NCBI RefSeq assembly: GCF_000427665.1
Contig: NZ_KE386572.1
Span: 3,534,373-3,598,372, forward strand
DNA length: 64,000 nucleotides
Source: Geminicoccus roseus DSM 18922
Lineage (GTDB): Bacteria > Pseudomonadota > Alphaproteobacteria > Geminicoccales > Geminicoccaceae
Reading direction: 5' to 3'
Under the pieces are notes generated by a model. The model was not told the DNA's origin. It made no database searches and was given only the letters and a program-made list of their open reading frames with translations. The position numbers were made by a program, and so were the translations under genes. Positions 37,670 through 45,741 of the stretch are shown here, in pieces (position 1 is the first letter of the stretch; each line of letters begins with the position of its first letter).

Positions 37670-38482
37670 TCAGTGCGGGCGGGATGCGCTGCGCGCGATG
37701 ATCTGGCGGGCGCGGGCAATGACGGGGGCGTCCACCATGGCCCCGTCCAGGGCGATCGCGGCGCCGTCGCCAGCCGCGTCCAGAACCCGCCTGGCCCAGT
37801 TCACGTCGGCTTCCGACGGCGCGAAGCCCTGCCGTGCGGGGATGATCTGGCGAGGGTGGATCAGGAGCTTGCCGGCAAAGCCCAGGGAAGCGGCATGGGC
37901 GGCGTCGTCCAGGATCTCGTCGGGCCGGTCGATCGCGGTGGTCACGCCGTCGATCGGGCCTGGCAGTCCCGCCAGGCGCGACGCCAGAACCAGTTCCAGG
38001 CGCGCCAGCAGCAGGGCTTCCCGGCTGTGCGCGCAGCCAAGGTCGGCAGCGAAGTCGATCGATCCGAACGCGAGCCGGCCGGCGGACCGAGCCAGCAGGC
38101 GGGCCTGGGCCAGCCCCGACGCCGATTCGACCAGGGCGACGACGCGCGCCCGGTCGCCCAGGATCGCTGCGAGGCGCTTCAGGTCTTCGGGATGCTCGGC
38201 CTTGGGCAGGACCACGCCCGCCACCGGCAGGATCGCCAGCGCCGCCAGATCGTCGGCGTGCCAGGGCGTGCCGGAGGCATTGATGCGCAGGAAGATCGGG
38301 AGCGGGTGGGCGGGAAGCTGCGCCAGGGCCTGGACCAGCCCGATGCGCGCCGATGCCTTGGCCTGTGAGGCCACGGCATCTTCCAGGTCGATGAACACGC
38401 AATCGGCTCCGGAAGCCGCCGCCTTGGAGATGCGCTCGGGCCGGTCGGCCGGAACGAACAGCGGGAAGTCAAAGGCGGTCAT
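37670..38482 (-). CDS. HpcH/HpaI (CitE)-family CoA-ester lyase, probable citramalyl-CoA lyase
   Basis: This 270-residue TIM-barrel lyase is of the CitE type. The opening LFVPADRPERISKAAASGAD and the DCVFIDLEDAVASQAK metal-site segment are diagnostic. LRINASGTPWHADDL, PKAEHPEDL, VVALVESASGL and AFGSIDFAADLG follow, and GFAGKLLIHPRQI closes the active site. Family members cleave citryl-, malyl- or citramalyl-CoA. It is the first gene of the leftward operon, and no citrate lyase alpha or gamma subunits are present, so a citramalyl-CoA lyase giving acetyl-CoA and pyruvate is the best inference. Confidence 0.88.
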   Translation of the reverse strand: MTAFDFPLFVPADRPERISKAAASGADCVFIDLEDAVASQAKASARIGLVQALAQLPAHPLPIFLRINASGTPWHADDLAALAILPVAGVVLPKAEHPEDLKRLAAILGDRARVVALVESASGLAQARLLARSAGRLAFGSIDFAADLGCAHSREALLLARLELVLASRLAGLPGPIDGVTTAIDRPDEILDDAAHAASLGFAGKLLIHPRQIIPARQGFAPSEADVNWARRVLDAAGDGAAIALDGAMVDAPVIARARQIIARSASRPH

Positions 38483-38606
38483 GCCGGATGGCTACCTGGA
38501 GGAGGCGGGAGCGGGCCAGTCAATCCTGCCCGAACCCGCGCCGGCCGGCGAGAGGGCCGGACGATAGGATTTTGTTGGGGTGGGCATCATGGAAGATGAT
38601 GCGCCT

Positions 38607-38625
38607 CCATAACGGTGCGCTATGG
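38607..38625. promoter_or_regulatory. operator site A: CCATAACGGTGCGCTATGG
   Basis: This 19-bp inverted repeat fits CCATA-N9-TATGG and contains the LysR-family T-N11-A core. It lies midway between the divergent CitE-type and CaiB-type genes, about 125 nt from either start. A site differing only in the centre occurs at 49878, and two further relatives at 41614 and 49913. It is the likely binding site of the LysR regulator encoded at 40635. Confidence 0.72.
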
Positions 38626-38735
38626 CCGGTCGACCGGAGAATTATTGGAACCTGCTTCCCCATCCGATCTAATGGGCGTGACGAAGAATACCGCAGGACC
38701 GCGGCTTCCCGGACAACATGCCCCGCCAGGACACG

Positions 38736-39872
38736 ATGAAACCTGTGCTCGACGGAATTCTGGTCGTCAGCCTCGAACAGGCGGTGGCCGCGCCCTATGC
38801 CTCCAGCCGCCTGGCCGATGCCGGGGCGCGGGTCATCAAGATCGAGCGGCCGGAAGGCGACTTCGCCCGCAACTACGACCATCTGGTGATGGGCGAGAGC
38901 GCCTATTTCGTGTGGCTGAACCGCGGCAAGGAGTCGGTCTGCCTGGACCTCAAGCAGGAGGCGGACCGGGCGGTGCTGGCCGCCGCGATCGCGAAGGCGG
39001 ACATCTTCATCCAGAACCTGGCGCCGGGCGCGGTCGAGCGCCTGGGCTTCGGGATGGACCAGCTCCGCCGGGACTATCCGCGCCTGATCACCTGCTCGAT
39101 CTCCGGCTATGGCGATGAGGGGCCCTATCGCGACCTGAAGGCCTATGACCTCCTGGTCCAGGCCGAGAGCGGCCTGTCGGCGATCACCGGCAACGAGCAG
39201 GGCTCGGCGCGGGTCGGCGTGTCGGTCTGCGACATTGCGGCCGGGATGACCGCGTTCCAGAGCGTGATGACCGCGCTCTACGCCCGCACCTGGACCGGCG
39301 AGGGCCAGCACATCGCGGTCTCGCTCTATCACGCGCTCTCCGACTGGATGAACGTTCCCTACCTCCAATATGCCTATGGCGGGCGGGAGCCGCCGCGCTG
39401 CGGCCTGAACCACCCGACCATCGCCCCCTACGGCGCCTACCCGTGCCGGGACGGCAAGGCGGTGCTGTTCTCGATCCAGAACGAGCGGGAATGGCCGCTG
39501 TTCTGCCGGGACGTGCTGGAGCGGGCGGAGGTGGCGGTGGATCCGCGCTTCGCCAGCAACAACCAGCGGGTCGCCAACCGGCCGGCCCTGGACGAGATCA
39601 TCCTGGCGGTGTTCGCCTCGATGGACCGGGATGAGGCGGTGGCGCGCCTGGAGAAGGCGCGGGTGGCCTATGGCCGGGTGAGCACGCTAGAGGATGTCTC
39701 AAACCATCCGCAGAACCGCTACATCACGGTCGACAGCCCGGCAGGACCGGTCCGGATGCTGGCGCCGGGCGCGACCTTCGACGGCGAGATCCCGGCGTTT
39801 CGCAAGGTCCCGGCCCTGGGCGAGCATACCGAGCAGATCATCGCGGAGTTCACCGGCGCCGGACCCGCGTGA
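38736..39872 (+). CDS. CaiB/BaiF CoA-transferase family protein, probable itaconate/C5-dicarboxylate CoA-transferase
   Basis: This 378-residue class III CoA-transferase moves CoA between carboxylic acids. The N-terminus LDGILVVSLEQAVAAPYASS and RVIKIERPEGDFAR are typical, and the catalytic Asp is in GVSVCDIAAGM (about Asp166). GRVSTLEDVSNHPQ and GEHTEQI close the protein. Itaconate CoA-transferase of Pseudomonas belongs to this family. Its divergent partner operon supplies the matching hydratase and lyase. The ATG at 38736 gives the family-typical opening after CCAGGA; an ATG at 38718 would add six residues. Its stop overlaps the methyltransferase start by one base. Confidence 0.87.
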   Translation: MKPVLDGILVVSLEQAVAAPYASSRLADAGARVIKIERPEGDFARNYDHLVMGESAYFVWLNRGKESVCLDLKQEADRAVLAAAIAKADIFIQNLAPGAVERLGFGMDQLRRDYPRLITCSISGYGDEGPYRDLKAYDLLVQAESGLSAITGNEQGSARVGVSVCDIAAGMTAFQSVMTALYARTWTGEGQHIAVSLYHALSDWMNVPYLQYAYGGREPPRCGLNHPTIAPYGAYPCRDGKAVLFSIQNEREWPLFCRDVLERAEVAVDPRFASNNQRVANRPALDEIILAVFASMDRDEAVARLEKARVAYGRVSTLEDVSNHPQNRYITVDSPAGPVRMLAPGATFDGEIPAFRKVPALGEHTEQIIAEFTGAGPA

Positions 39873-40552
39873 TGGAGCCGGCCGACACCCTTGCCCTTCT
39901 GCTGGAGCGGCTTGCCCAGGTGGGCGCGCAATCCGCGCTCGACATCGGCTGCGGCACCGGCGGGCTGGCGAGGGTGCTGGCGGAGCGAGGCCTTCAGGTC
40001 ACGGGCGTCGACCCTTCTGCACCGGCGATCGAGCGGGCGCGCCGGGAAGTGCCGCAAGCCCGTTTCGAGGTTGCCGGGGGCGAGCATCTGCCGTTCGCCG
40101 ACGCGGAGTTCGACGCGGCGGTCTTCCTCAACAGCCTTCATCATGTGCCAGAGCCAGCGATGACGGCGGCCCTGTCGGAAGCGCTGCGGGTGGTCGGCGG
40201 GGGCATGGTCGTGGTGATCGAGCCCCTGGCGCAGGGACCGTTCTTCGAGGTGATGCGGCCGGTCGAGGACGAGACGGAGATCCGGGCCGCGGCGCTGGCC
40301 GCGATCGGGCAGGCGCGGGATGCCGGCTGGCTGGTTGTCCAGGAATCGATCGACTACCGGCGCGACCAGTCCTTCCGGGACGTCCAGGCCTTCTGCGACT
40401 ACCTGATCCGGGTCGATCCATCGCGCCGCGAGCAGGCCCAACTGGTCCAGGGCAGGGTGGCTGAACTGTTCGGCCGACACGCCGTCGCCGGACCGGATGG
40501 CTTCCGGCTGTCCCAGCCCCTGCGCCTGCAATGCCTGCGCCGGCCGGACTGA
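39872..40552 (+). CDS. class I SAM-dependent methyltransferase
   Basis: This 226-residue methyltransferase has motif I ALDIGCGTGGLARVLAERG near residues 23-41, the acidic loop VTGVDPS, and motif post-I/II LPFADAEFDAAVFLNSLHH near 76. The rest is a variable cap. The substrate is unknown; small molecules such as quinones or organic acids are typical for this subgroup. It starts at the A of the CoA-transferase stop codon (TGATG), so it is translationally coupled to it, and it ends 82 nt before the LysR gene. I know no methyltransferase step in itaconate breakdown. Confidence 0.85.
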   Translation: MEPADTLALLLERLAQVGAQSALDIGCGTGGLARVLAERGLQVTGVDPSAPAIERARREVPQARFEVAGGEHLPFADAEFDAAVFLNSLHHVPEPAMTAALSEALRVVGGGMVVVIEPLAQGPFFEVMRPVEDETEIRAAALAAIGQARDAGWLVVQESIDYRRDQSFRDVQAFCDYLIRVDPSRREQAQLVQGRVAELFGRHAVAGPDGFRLSQPLRLQCLRRPD

Positions 40553-40575
40553 GCCGGCGCGAGGCGACGTTGCGC

Positions 40576-40614
40576 CCATAACGAGTGCTTGCCTAGAGTG
40601 CCCGGCCGATAACG
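40576..40614 (+). promoter_or_regulatory. two half-sites ATAACG upstream of the LysR gene
   Basis: CCATAACG at 40576-40583 and GATAACG at 40608-40614 match the left arm of the operator found at 38607 and 49878, but the right arms are missing. They are 30 bp apart and lie just before the LysR start at 40635, as expected for weak autoregulation. The match is short, so confidence is low. Confidence 0.35.
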
Positions 40615-40634
40615 AAAAGTTCGGGAGGGCCTCC

Positions 40635-41612
40635 TTGGATCTGCGGCAGCTTCGCTATTTCATCGCCATCGTCGAGCAGGGCTCCTTCTCCAAGGCGGCG
40701 CTGACCCTGCATGTCGCCCAGCCGGCGCTCAGCCTGCATGTCCGCAACATGGAGGCCGACCTCGGGACGCCGCTCCTGTTCCGCAGTCCCCAGGGTGTGG
40801 TGCCGACCGAAGCGGGCGAGATCCTGCTGCGCAAGGCACGACTGATCGTCGAGCAGTTCGAGGCGGTCCGCCAGGAGATCGAGGGGCACGAGGCGGAGCC
40901 GTCCGGTGAGGTGCGCCTGGGCGTGCCGGGGACGATCAGCCAGATCCTGGCGGTGCCGATGATCACCGAGGTGCGCCGCCTCTATCCCAAGATCAAGCTG
41001 CGGATCGCCGAGGCGATGAGCGGCTTCGTCCTGGAATGGCTGCGCGAGAACCGGATCGACCTGGGAATCCTCTACCTCCCGGTCGAGGATCGCGGGCTGA
41101 CCTCGCGCAGCGTCCTGTCGGAGGAACTCACCCTGTTCGCGCCGGCCGCGAGGATCGGAGTCTGCACCGACCAGCCGGGCGAGGGGCCGGTGGCCTATGC
41201 CGACGTCGCCCACCTGCCGCTGATCCTGCCGAGCCCCGGCCACGGTCTGCGCCAGCTCCTGGAGGACAAGGCGACGGCGCGCGGCCTCCTGCTCAACTCG
41301 GTGATCGACGTGGACTCCTACGGCAACATCAAGGAACTGGTGGAAGCCGGGCTCGGCTACTCGATCCTGCCCACCCAGGCGATCGCCAAGGAGGTGCAGG
41401 CCGGCCGCCTGCGGACCTGGCGGGTCGAGAACCCGCTGCTGCGGCGCACGGTCCATCTGGTCCATCCAGCCGACCGGCCAATGCCCAATGCGGTGGCGGC
41501 GATCGAGCAGGTCTGCCGCACGACGCTGGCCCGGCTGGTGGAGAGCGGCCGATGGGACGGCGGGCAGCTGGAGGGCTCGCACTATAGCGGAGATCGGCGA
41601 ACGAAGCCGTGA
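40635..41612 (+). CDS. LysR-family transcriptional regulator of the C5-dicarboxylate cluster
   Basis: This 325-residue regulator has the N-terminal helix-turn-helix (about 1-60, with MDLRQLRYFIAIVEQGSFSK and VAQPALSLHVRNMEADLG) and the effector domain (about 90-295). It resembles the Nac/Cbl-like LTTR group. The TTG start is favoured because it yields the canonical opening and follows GGGAGG by 6 nt. It sits between the CoA-transferase genes and the ABC transporter operon. The CCATA-N9-TATG elements with T-N11-A cores in both adjoining promoter regions make it the probable regulator of the whole region. Confidence 0.92.
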   Translation: MDLRQLRYFIAIVEQGSFSKAALTLHVAQPALSLHVRNMEADLGTPLLFRSPQGVVPTEAGEILLRKARLIVEQFEAVRQEIEGHEAEPSGEVRLGVPGTISQILAVPMITEVRRLYPKIKLRIAEAMSGFVLEWLRENRIDLGILYLPVEDRGLTSRSVLSEELTLFAPAARIGVCTDQPGEGPVAYADVAHLPLILPSPGHGLRQLLEDKATARGLLLNSVIDVDSYGNIKELVEAGLGYSILPTQAIAKEVQAGRLRTWRVENPLLRRTVHLVHPADRPMPNAVAAIEQVCRTTLARLVESGRWDGGQLEGSHYSGDRRTKP

Positions 41613-41613
41613 C

Positions 41614-41632
41614 CCATACCCCGGTGTTATGC
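41614..41632. promoter_or_regulatory. operator site E: CCATACCCCGGTGTTATGC
   Basis: This 19-bp element fits CCATA-N9-TATG with T-N11-A spacing, two bases after the LysR stop codon and 110 nt before the solute-binding protein gene. Its centre differs from sites A and B, so it is a weaker relative. It would place the transporter operon under the same regulator. Confidence 0.5.
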
Positions 41633-41742
41633 CTGTAAGCGGAAAATTCTCTTTGCGCTGCCAAGCGACCAAGCCGCAAGTAACCAGGCGATAAAGCCAA
41701 TTCGATCCCCCATGCAGGGGAGAGAGCCAGGGAGGTAGATAG

Positions 41743-43041
41743 ATGCTGCGCGTAGTCGGTTCGGCGGCGGTCGCCGCTTGCCTCACGATCGGAGCGCCGC
41801 TCGCGGCGGCCGAGAAGCCGTCCGAGCTGCGTATCGGCATCACAAGCTACAGTTCGGGACCCGCCTCGGTGTTCGGCGTTCCTGCCACCGACGCGGCCAA
41901 CATGCTGGCCGAGCAGATCAACAAGGACGGCGGCATCCAGGGCGTGCCGGTGTCCTTGAGCTTCATGGACGAGGGCGCCGGGCTGGAGGCGCTCATGACC
42001 GAGTATCGCCGCCTGGCGCAGGACGTCGACGTCGACGTGATGTTCGCCTCGATCTCGTCCGGGGTGTGCAACAAGATCGCACCGCTCGCCGAAGACCTCG
42101 AAGTGATGAACTTCATGTGGGACTGCGGAACCCAGCGGATCTTCGAGGACGACGAGTACCGCTACGTCTTCCGCACCCAGGCCAACGCCACGCCCGAGGT
42201 CCTGGCGCCGCTGCTCTATCTCCTGGATACGAAGCCGGACTTCAAGACCATCGCGGTGGTGAACCAGGACTATGCCTGGGGCCGCGACAGCTGGCAGATC
42301 TTTTCGGAGGCGCTGAAGGTCCTGAAGCCGGACGTGGAGGTCGTGGCGGAACTGTTCCCGGCCTTCGGTGCGCCCGACTATTCGGCCGAGGTCTCCAGGC
42401 TGCAGGCGCTCAAGCCCGACGTGATCCTGTCGACCTCCTGGGGCGGCGACCTGGACACCTTCGTGCGCCAGGCCAACCAGCGCGGCCTGTTCGAGACCTC
42501 GCAGTTCGTGCTGCCGCTCGCCGAATCCTCGCTGCAGCGCCTGGGCAGCGACCTGCCCGACGGGGTGATCGTCGGCGGCCGCGGCGACCACTACTTCCTG
42601 CATCCGGAATACAAGGACGACCCGAAGCTGACCGCCTTCAACGAGGCGTTCAAGGAGAAGACCGGCTCCTACCCGATCTACTCCGTCTACCACATGGCCC
42701 AGGCCTTTGCGGCCCTGGAAGCTGCCTACGACAAGGCTGCCGCTGCCAATGGCGGGGAGTGGCCGGACCGCGACCAGGTCATCGACGCGATGACCGGTCT
42801 GGAGTTCCAGGGCTTCGGCCGCCCGCTGACCATCCGCGAGGACGGGCAGGGGATCGAGGCGCAGCTGGTCGGCGTCACCAAGACCGTGCCCGACTATCCG
42901 TTCCCGATCATCGACGACATGGCCGTCTATGCCGGCGAGGACCTGATGCCGCCGGTCGGCCAGGAATCGATCGAGTGGATCGGGACCCTGACGCCCGAGT
43001 TCACCAAGGTCGAGGCGAAGCGCTACCAGCACGGCTCCTGA
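41743..43041 (+). CDS. branched-chain amino acid-type ABC transporter substrate-binding protein
   Basis: This 432-residue periplasmic binding protein has a Sec signal (MLRVVGSAAVAACLTIGAPL, cleavage near LAAA-EK). The mature part is the type I periplasmic-binding (LivK-like) fold: LRIGITSYSSGPASVFGVPA, AANMLAEQINKDGGIQGVPV and PDVILSTSWGGDLDTFVRQA. LivK relatives bind amino acids, amides, aromatic acids or other carboxylates. GGAGGT precedes the ATG. It is followed by a hairpin with a T-tract, then by the permease and ATPase genes, so it heads the transporter operon. Confidence 0.93.
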   Translation: MLRVVGSAAVAACLTIGAPLAAAEKPSELRIGITSYSSGPASVFGVPATDAANMLAEQINKDGGIQGVPVSLSFMDEGAGLEALMTEYRRLAQDVDVDVMFASISSGVCNKIAPLAEDLEVMNFMWDCGTQRIFEDDEYRYVFRTQANATPEVLAPLLYLLDTKPDFKTIAVVNQDYAWGRDSWQIFSEALKVLKPDVEVVAELFPAFGAPDYSAEVSRLQALKPDVILSTSWGGDLDTFVRQANQRGLFETSQFVLPLAESSLQRLGSDLPDGVIVGGRGDHYFLHPEYKDDPKLTAFNEAFKEKTGSYPIYSVYHMAQAFAALEAAYDKAAAANGGEWPDRDQVIDAMTGLEFQGFGRPLTIREDGQGIEAQLVGVTKTVPDYPFPIIDDMAVYAGEDLMPPVGQESIEWIGTLTPEFTKVEAKRYQHGS

Positions 43042-43054
43042 GCCTTTCTCCAGG

Positions 43055-43091
43055 GCGGCCGGGGCATCTCATGTTCCGGCCGCGTTTCTTT
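43055..43091 (+). terminator. intrinsic terminator/attenuator between binding-protein and permease genes
   Basis: GCGGCCGG at 43055-43062 pairs with CCGGCCGC at 43076-43083, loop 13 nt, followed by GTTTCTTTT. This is the classic stem plus U-tract arrangement. It lies 13 nt after the binding-protein stop, within its operon. It probably gives partial termination so that the binding protein is made in excess over the membrane parts. Confidence 0.75.
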
Positions 43092-43108
43092 TGTGACGAG
43101 CGGTGCCC

Positions 43109-44014
43109 ATGTCCCTCGATATCGCCATCCTCGCGACCATGGACGGCATTTCCTATGCGTCCCTGATCTTCCTGGTCGCGGTCGGCCTCACCCTGATCTT
43201 CGGGGTGCTGGGCGTGCTCAACATCGCCCATGGCAGCTTCTATGCCCTGGGCGCCTACGGGGCCGCCTCGATCGGCAGCTGGCTGGTGGCCCAGGGCTTC
43301 AGCCCGTGGCTGACCTTCCCGGCCCTGGTGCTGGCGGCGATCCTGGTGGGGCTGCTGGTCGGCGGGACAATGGAATCGATCCTGCTGCGCCATATCTACA
43401 CCAAGGACCCGGTGCTGCAGCTCCTCGTCACCTTCGCGGTGTTCATGATGCTGGAGAACATCCAGCGGATGATCTGGGGCGTGCAGCCGCTCTACATGGC
43501 CGAGCCGCTCCAGCTCCTGGGCAACGTGAGCGTGGTGGGGATCACCTACACCGCCTACCAGACGATCTTCCTGCCGATCCTGGCGATCGTGGTGCTGGTC
43601 GGCCTGCGCTACTTCCTGCGCCACACCCGCAACGGCGCCGAGATCCTGGCGGTGACCGAGGACCGCGAGGCCGCGACCGCGATCGGGATCAACGCCAAGA
43701 GGGTCTATTTCATGACCTTCGTGATCGGCGCGACGCTGGCGGCGGCGGGCGGCGCGCTCGCCACCCCGACCACCTCGCTGATCCCGGGCATGGGGGCGAA
43801 CATGATCGTCCTGTCTTTCGCGGTGGCGGCCACGGCCGGGCTCGGCCAGATCGAGGGGGCGGCGATCTCCGCGCTGCTGATCGGCCTCAGCCGTTCCTTC
43901 GCCATCTACCTGGCGCCCGAGTTCGAGGTGCTGATGCCCTATCTCATCATGGTGCTCGTCCTGCTCGTTCGCCCGAACGGCCTGTTCGGCGTCGCCGCGG
44001 TGCGGAAGATCTGA
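43109..44014 (+). CDS. livH: branched-chain amino acid-type ABC permease (LivH family)
   Basis: This 301-residue inner-membrane permease has about eight hydrophobic segments. LivH hallmarks are GLTLIFGVLGVLNIAHGSFY near residues 25-44 and AVTEDREAATAIGINAKRVY near 187-206, the cytoplasmic coupling region. GLGQIEGAAISALLIG and LVRPNGLFG close the protein. The ATG at 43109 is favoured over a GTG two codons earlier. It pairs with the LivM-type protein encoded 2 nt downstream. Confidence 0.94.
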   Translation: MSLDIAILATMDGISYASLIFLVAVGLTLIFGVLGVLNIAHGSFYALGAYGAASIGSWLVAQGFSPWLTFPALVLAAILVGLLVGGTMESILLRHIYTKDPVLQLLVTFAVFMMLENIQRMIWGVQPLYMAEPLQLLGNVSVVGITYTAYQTIFLPILAIVVLVGLRYFLRHTRNGAEILAVTEDREAATAIGINAKRVYFMTFVIGATLAAAGGALATPTTSLIPGMGANMIVLSFAVAATAGLGQIEGAAISALLIGLSRSFAIYLAPEFEVLMPYLIMVLVLLVRPNGLFGVAAVRKI

Positions 44015-44016
44015 CC

Positions 44017-44997
44017 ATGACCAAGCGCATCGCGCTGGCAGCGCTTCTCCTGCTGCTCCTGGCCGTCCCGGCGTTCGCCGGTTCGTCCATGACCTTCCTG
44101 ACGATCGTCTACGCCAAGGCCCTTGCGGTCCTGGGCATCCTGCTGCTCCTGCAGGCCGGCCAGGTCTCGTTCGGCCACGGCATGTTCTTCGCCGCCGGCG
44201 CCTACACCGCCGCTTTTCTGGGCGATGCCTGGCGGGGTGCGGACATGGTGGTCCTGCTGGTCGCCGCGGCCCTGGTGTCGATCCTGGCCGGCCTGATCGT
44301 CGGGCTGTTCGTCACCCGCTACCGGGGCATCTTCTTCGGGATGCTCAACCTGGCCTTCTCCATGGTCCTGTTCGCGGTTCTGGAGAAGTTCTTCCACCTG
44401 ACCGGCGGCTCGGACGGGATGCGCATCCGCCGCCCGACCCTCCTGGGCTTCAGCTTCGACCGCGGCTCCTTCGACCTCGTGATCTACTACACTGTCCTCG
44501 TGCTGGCGGTGCTGATGGCGGCGATGGTCTGGCAGTTCCTGCGCAGCCCGCTCGGCCAGGCGCTGAAGGCGATGAAGGCCAACGAGACCCGCCTGGAATA
44601 TATCGGCATCTCGGCCAAGCACGTCATGCTGGTGAGCTACGTGTTCTCGGCCCTGCTCTGCGGGCTGGGCGGCGTCGCCATGGGCCTGGTCCAGGGCATC
44701 GCCACCCCGGACTACACGTTCTGGACCCGCTCCAGCGAGTTCGTGTTCATCGCGGTCCTGGGCGGGGCCGGCCATGTGCTGGGCGCCTTCGCCGGCTCGT
44801 TCGTCTACGAGGCGGTGAGGGTCTATGCCGCCGCGTTCCTGGCCGACAGCTGGCAGCTGATCCTGGGCGCGGTGCTGATCGTGGTGATCCTGTGGGCGCC
44901 GGGCGGGCTGATCGACCTGCACCGGCGATTGCCCTGGGCGCGCCGGCGCGAGGCGGCCGCCCGGGACGAGGCGCGGGCCGTGGAGAACGTGACGTGA
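44017..44997 (+). CDS. livM: branched-chain amino acid-type ABC permease (LivM family)
   Basis: This 326-residue permease is the second membrane subunit. It has an N-terminal hydrophobic segment and the LivM motif LQAGQVSFGHGMFFAAGAYT near residues 44-63. The coupling loop is ALKAMKANETRLEYIGISAK near 184-203, followed by GGVAMGLVQGIATPD and the C-terminal WAPGGLIDL. The ATG is 2 nt after the livH stop. Its last bases overlap the GTG start of the ATPase gene (GTGA), so the subunits are translationally coupled. Confidence 0.93.
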   Translation: MTKRIALAALLLLLLAVPAFAGSSMTFLTIVYAKALAVLGILLLLQAGQVSFGHGMFFAAGAYTAAFLGDAWRGADMVVLLVAAALVSILAGLIVGLFVTRYRGIFFGMLNLAFSMVLFAVLEKFFHLTGGSDGMRIRRPTLLGFSFDRGSFDLVIYYTVLVLAVLMAAMVWQFLRSPLGQALKAMKANETRLEYIGISAKHVMLVSYVFSALLCGLGGVAMGLVQGIATPDYTFWTRSSEFVFIAVLGGAGHVLGAFAGSFVYEAVRVYAAAFLADSWQLILGAVLIVVILWAPGGLIDLHRRLPWARRREAAARDEARAVENVT

Positions 44998-45740
44998 GCC
45001 GTGCGCCGATGCTCCAGGCCAAGGGGCTGCAGATCCGGTTCGGCGGCGTGGTGGCGGCCGACGGGATCGAGCTGGACGTGTTCGAGGGCGAGAACCTCGC
45101 CATCATCGGGCCGAACGGTGCCGGCAAGACCACCTTTCTCAACATCTGCACGGGCTACCTGCGCCCGCAGGGTGGTACCGTCTGGTTCGAGGGCAAGGAG
45201 ATCACCGCCCAGCCGCCGCGCACCATCACCCGCCTGGGCATTGCCCGGGCCTTCCAGATCCCGCAGCTGTTCACCGAGCACACCGTCCTGGAGAACATGC
45301 TGCTGGCGGCCGCCGTGCGCGAGCGGCGCTGGAACCCGTTCCGCACCATGCGGCACCTGCCCGAGCGCGACGAGATGGTGGCGCTGCTGGAACTGGTGGG
45401 CTGCGGCGACGTGAAGGAGCGGCGCGCCTCGGAACTGCCGGAAGGCCAGCGCAAGCTGGTCGACATCGCGGTGGCGCTGGCCCTGCGCCCGCGCCTGCTG
45501 CTGATGGACGAGCCCACCTCGGGCGTGGCGTCGGCCGACAAGTTCGAGGTGATGGAGATCCTGGTGGGTGCGCTCGCCAAGGCGAAGGTGAGCTCGGTGT
45601 TCGTCGAGCACGACATGGAAATGGTGAGCCGCTACGCGCACCGGGTCGCGGTCTGGAGTGCCGGCAAGATCCAGATGGCCGGACCGCCCGACCTGGTGCT
45701 GGCCGATCCCGAGGTGGTCCGCACGGTGATCGGAGGCTGA
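44994..45740 (+). CDS. livG: ABC transporter ATP-binding protein (LivG family)
   Basis: This 248-residue ATPase has Walker A GPNGAGKTT at residues 39-47, Q-loop region RAFQIPQLFTEHTVLENML, Walker B LLLMDEPTSGV near 165 and H-loop FVEHDME. The signature motif reads ELPEGQRKL, so the usual LSxGQ Ser is Pro, which is uncommon. The start is a GTG overlapping livM; ATG at 45009 would shorten it by five residues. It forms a heterodimer with the LivF-type subunit encoded next. Confidence 0.93.
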   Translation: MSRAPMLQAKGLQIRFGGVVAADGIELDVFEGENLAIIGPNGAGKTTFLNICTGYLRPQGGTVWFEGKEITAQPPRTITRLGIARAFQIPQLFTEHTVLENMLLAAAVRERRWNPFRTMRHLPERDEMVALLELVGCGDVKERRASELPEGQRKLVDIAVALALRPRLLLMDEPTSGVASADKFEVMEILVGALAKAKVSSVFVEHDMEMVSRYAHRVAVWSAGKIQMAGPPDLVLADPEVVRTVIGG

Positions 45741-45741
45741 C

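Noticed and set aside
37670-38482. CitE-type protein as a citrate lyase subunit
   Set aside because: The citrate lyase alpha and gamma subunits and the accessory ligase are absent; stand-alone CitE-like proteins are usually CoA-ester lyases.
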